The notes beneath the pieces are model-generated. The model did not search any database. It saw only the letters and a program-made list of their open reading frames with translations, and was not told the DNA's origin. Of a stretch of 64,000 nt of DNA, positions 63,492 through 64,000 are shown piece after piece. The number at the start of each line of letters is the position of its first letter. Positions within the stretch are counted from its first letter, which is position 1. The translations under genes were made by a program, and so were the position numbers. Source of the DNA: Nakamurella antarctica. GTDB taxonomy: Bacteria; Actinomycetota; Actinomycetes; Mycobacteriales; Nakamurellaceae. Location of the stretch: contig NZ_CP034170.1 in assembly GCF_003860405.1 (NCBI RefSeq), positions 3,162,001 to 3,226,000 on the forward strand, given 5' to 3'.

Positions 63492-63530
63492 CCGTTCAGC
63501 CTTTCATGCTGAGCGGAGGCAGGCCCTTGC
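63474..63530 (-). terminator. Terminator-like hairpin that contains the adh ribosome site and start
   Basis: An 11-bp perfect stem (63479-63489 with 63519-63529) with an inner TCAGC/GCTGA stem encloses the loop. On the minus strand it is followed by TTTTT (63478-63474), as for a rho-independent terminator of the LPXTG gene. The AAAGG site of the alcohol dehydrogenase gene lies in the apical loop and its GTG at the foot of the 3' arm. Confidence 0.75.
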
Positions 63531-63546
63531 CTACTGCGCGGGTGTG

Positions 63547-64000
63547 TTATGCGCGGCGCCGCGCGAAGAGCAGCGCTCCCACGCCCAGCCCGATCAAGAG
63601 CATCGACCACGGCACCATCGTGTCGGTGTGGCTACCCGTGGCAGGCAGGTATTTGATCGGAGTACCTGCCATAGTGCTGGGGCTGGTACTGCCGCTCCCA
63701 CCCTCCACTTCGGAGGTAGACGTCTTTGTCGAGGTGCTCGGGGACGTGACCGAAGGAGACGTTACCGAAGGGGAGTTGAACGTCGGCTGTGTTGTTGTGG
63801 GGGATGTGGTTGTGGGGGATGTGGCAATAGTTGTTCCGGTGCTGGTAGAGGTTGTGGTGGAGGTTGTGGTGGAGGTTGTGGTGGAGGTGGAGGTTGTGGT
63901 GGTGGACGTAGAGGTTGTCACTGGCACCGTCACCTCCGCCGGGTCGTCGTCCGTAACGGTATTTTCCTCTTCGTCGTAAGCCCGCACGACCGCGGTGTTC
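63547..64000 (-). CDS. LPXTG-type cell-wall protein, 3' part, cut by window edge
   Basis: The frame is open to base 64000, so the N-terminus is outside; about 150 residues are visible. The first (NTAVVRAYDEEENTVTDDDP) resemble the end of an extracellular beta-sandwich repeat. A Ser/Thr/Pro-rich stalk follows, then the sorting signal: LPATG near 32 residues from the end, a hydrophobic helix WSMLLIGLGVGALLF, and the tail ARRRA. A sortase should link it to peptidoglycan. The stalk is built of 12- and 15-bp DNA repeats (63798-63830, 63850-63905). Ligand or role unknown. Confidence 0.85.
   Translation of the reverse strand, partial: NTAVVRAYDEEENTVTDDDPAEVTVPVTTSTSTTTTSTSTTTSTTTSTTTSTSTGTTIATSPTTTSPTTTQPTFNSPSVTSPSVTSPSTSTKTSTSEVEGGSGSTSPSTMAGTPIKYLPATGSHTDTMVPWSMLLIGLGVGALLFARRRA

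Overview
The window is high-GC DNA from an actinobacterium. The evidence is a FadE5-type acyl-CoA dehydrogenase, a BkdABC set of the mycobacterial kind, a dUMP-forming type dCTP deaminase, GTP-dependent PEP carboxykinase, a GAF-ANTAR protein, frequent GTG starts, and operons stitched together by ATGA/GTGA overlaps. Mycobacteriales or a neighbouring order is likely, but I cannot name the genus. I see no insertion sequence, prophage, CRISPR array or rRNA. It reads as ordinary chromosome. Both edges cut genes: a CNNM/CorC-type membrane protein on the left and an LPXTG-type wall protein on the right.

Layout. 1-8.3 kb: two CNNM-family proteins, a DHA2 exporter, a WGR-like protein, a small alarmone synthetase, dcd, tRNA-Gly(CCC), an MDR oxidoreductase, an AlkB-like dioxygenase and a small membrane protein. 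8.4-16.1 kb: a D-xylose regulon (xylB, xylA, ABC transporter xylH-xylG-xylF, and a divergent ROK regulator), with a shared palindromic site in front of xylA and between xylF and xylR. 16.1-23.7 kb: a family A DNA polymerase, GAF-ANTAR protein, fadE5-like gene, an AbiEi/DUF559-type protein between copies of a small palindromic repeat, and a flavin disulfide oxidoreductase. 23.7-32.7 kb: respiratory nitrate reductase narKGHJI with a divergent regulator carrying three C-terminal cysteines. 32.7-45.3 kb: SAP/DUF6434 protein, glycerate kinase, an unlisted 49-residue protein, rmlB, bkdABC, an SRPBCC membrane protein, PEPCK and an MFS carrier. 45.2-54.5 kb: tldD/tldE protease pair, an ABC exporter, trmB, nhaA, a SRAP/HMCES protein and an LCP-family protein.

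54.6-62.4 kb is the most interesting part. It is a tightly overlapping carotenoid operon: acyltransferase, glycosyltransferase, a short CYP175A1-like cytochrome P450, crtYc, crtYd, idi, crtE, crtI, crtB. Gene content suggests a zeaxanthin-glucoside-ester (thermozeaxanthin-like) pathway. However, both halves of the lycopene cyclase are broken: crtYc needs two frame changes, and crtYd has an in-frame TAG beside several changed conserved residues, although its frame still runs on to an ATGA overlap with idi. The flanking steps look intact, so the pathway may stop at acyclic carotenoids.

A second window-wide pattern is in-frame 15-bp tandem repeats in five unrelated genes (polymerase, bkdC, nhaA, SRAP, idi), all in termini or linkers. 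Functions are assigned from motifs and remembered family features; no database search was possible.
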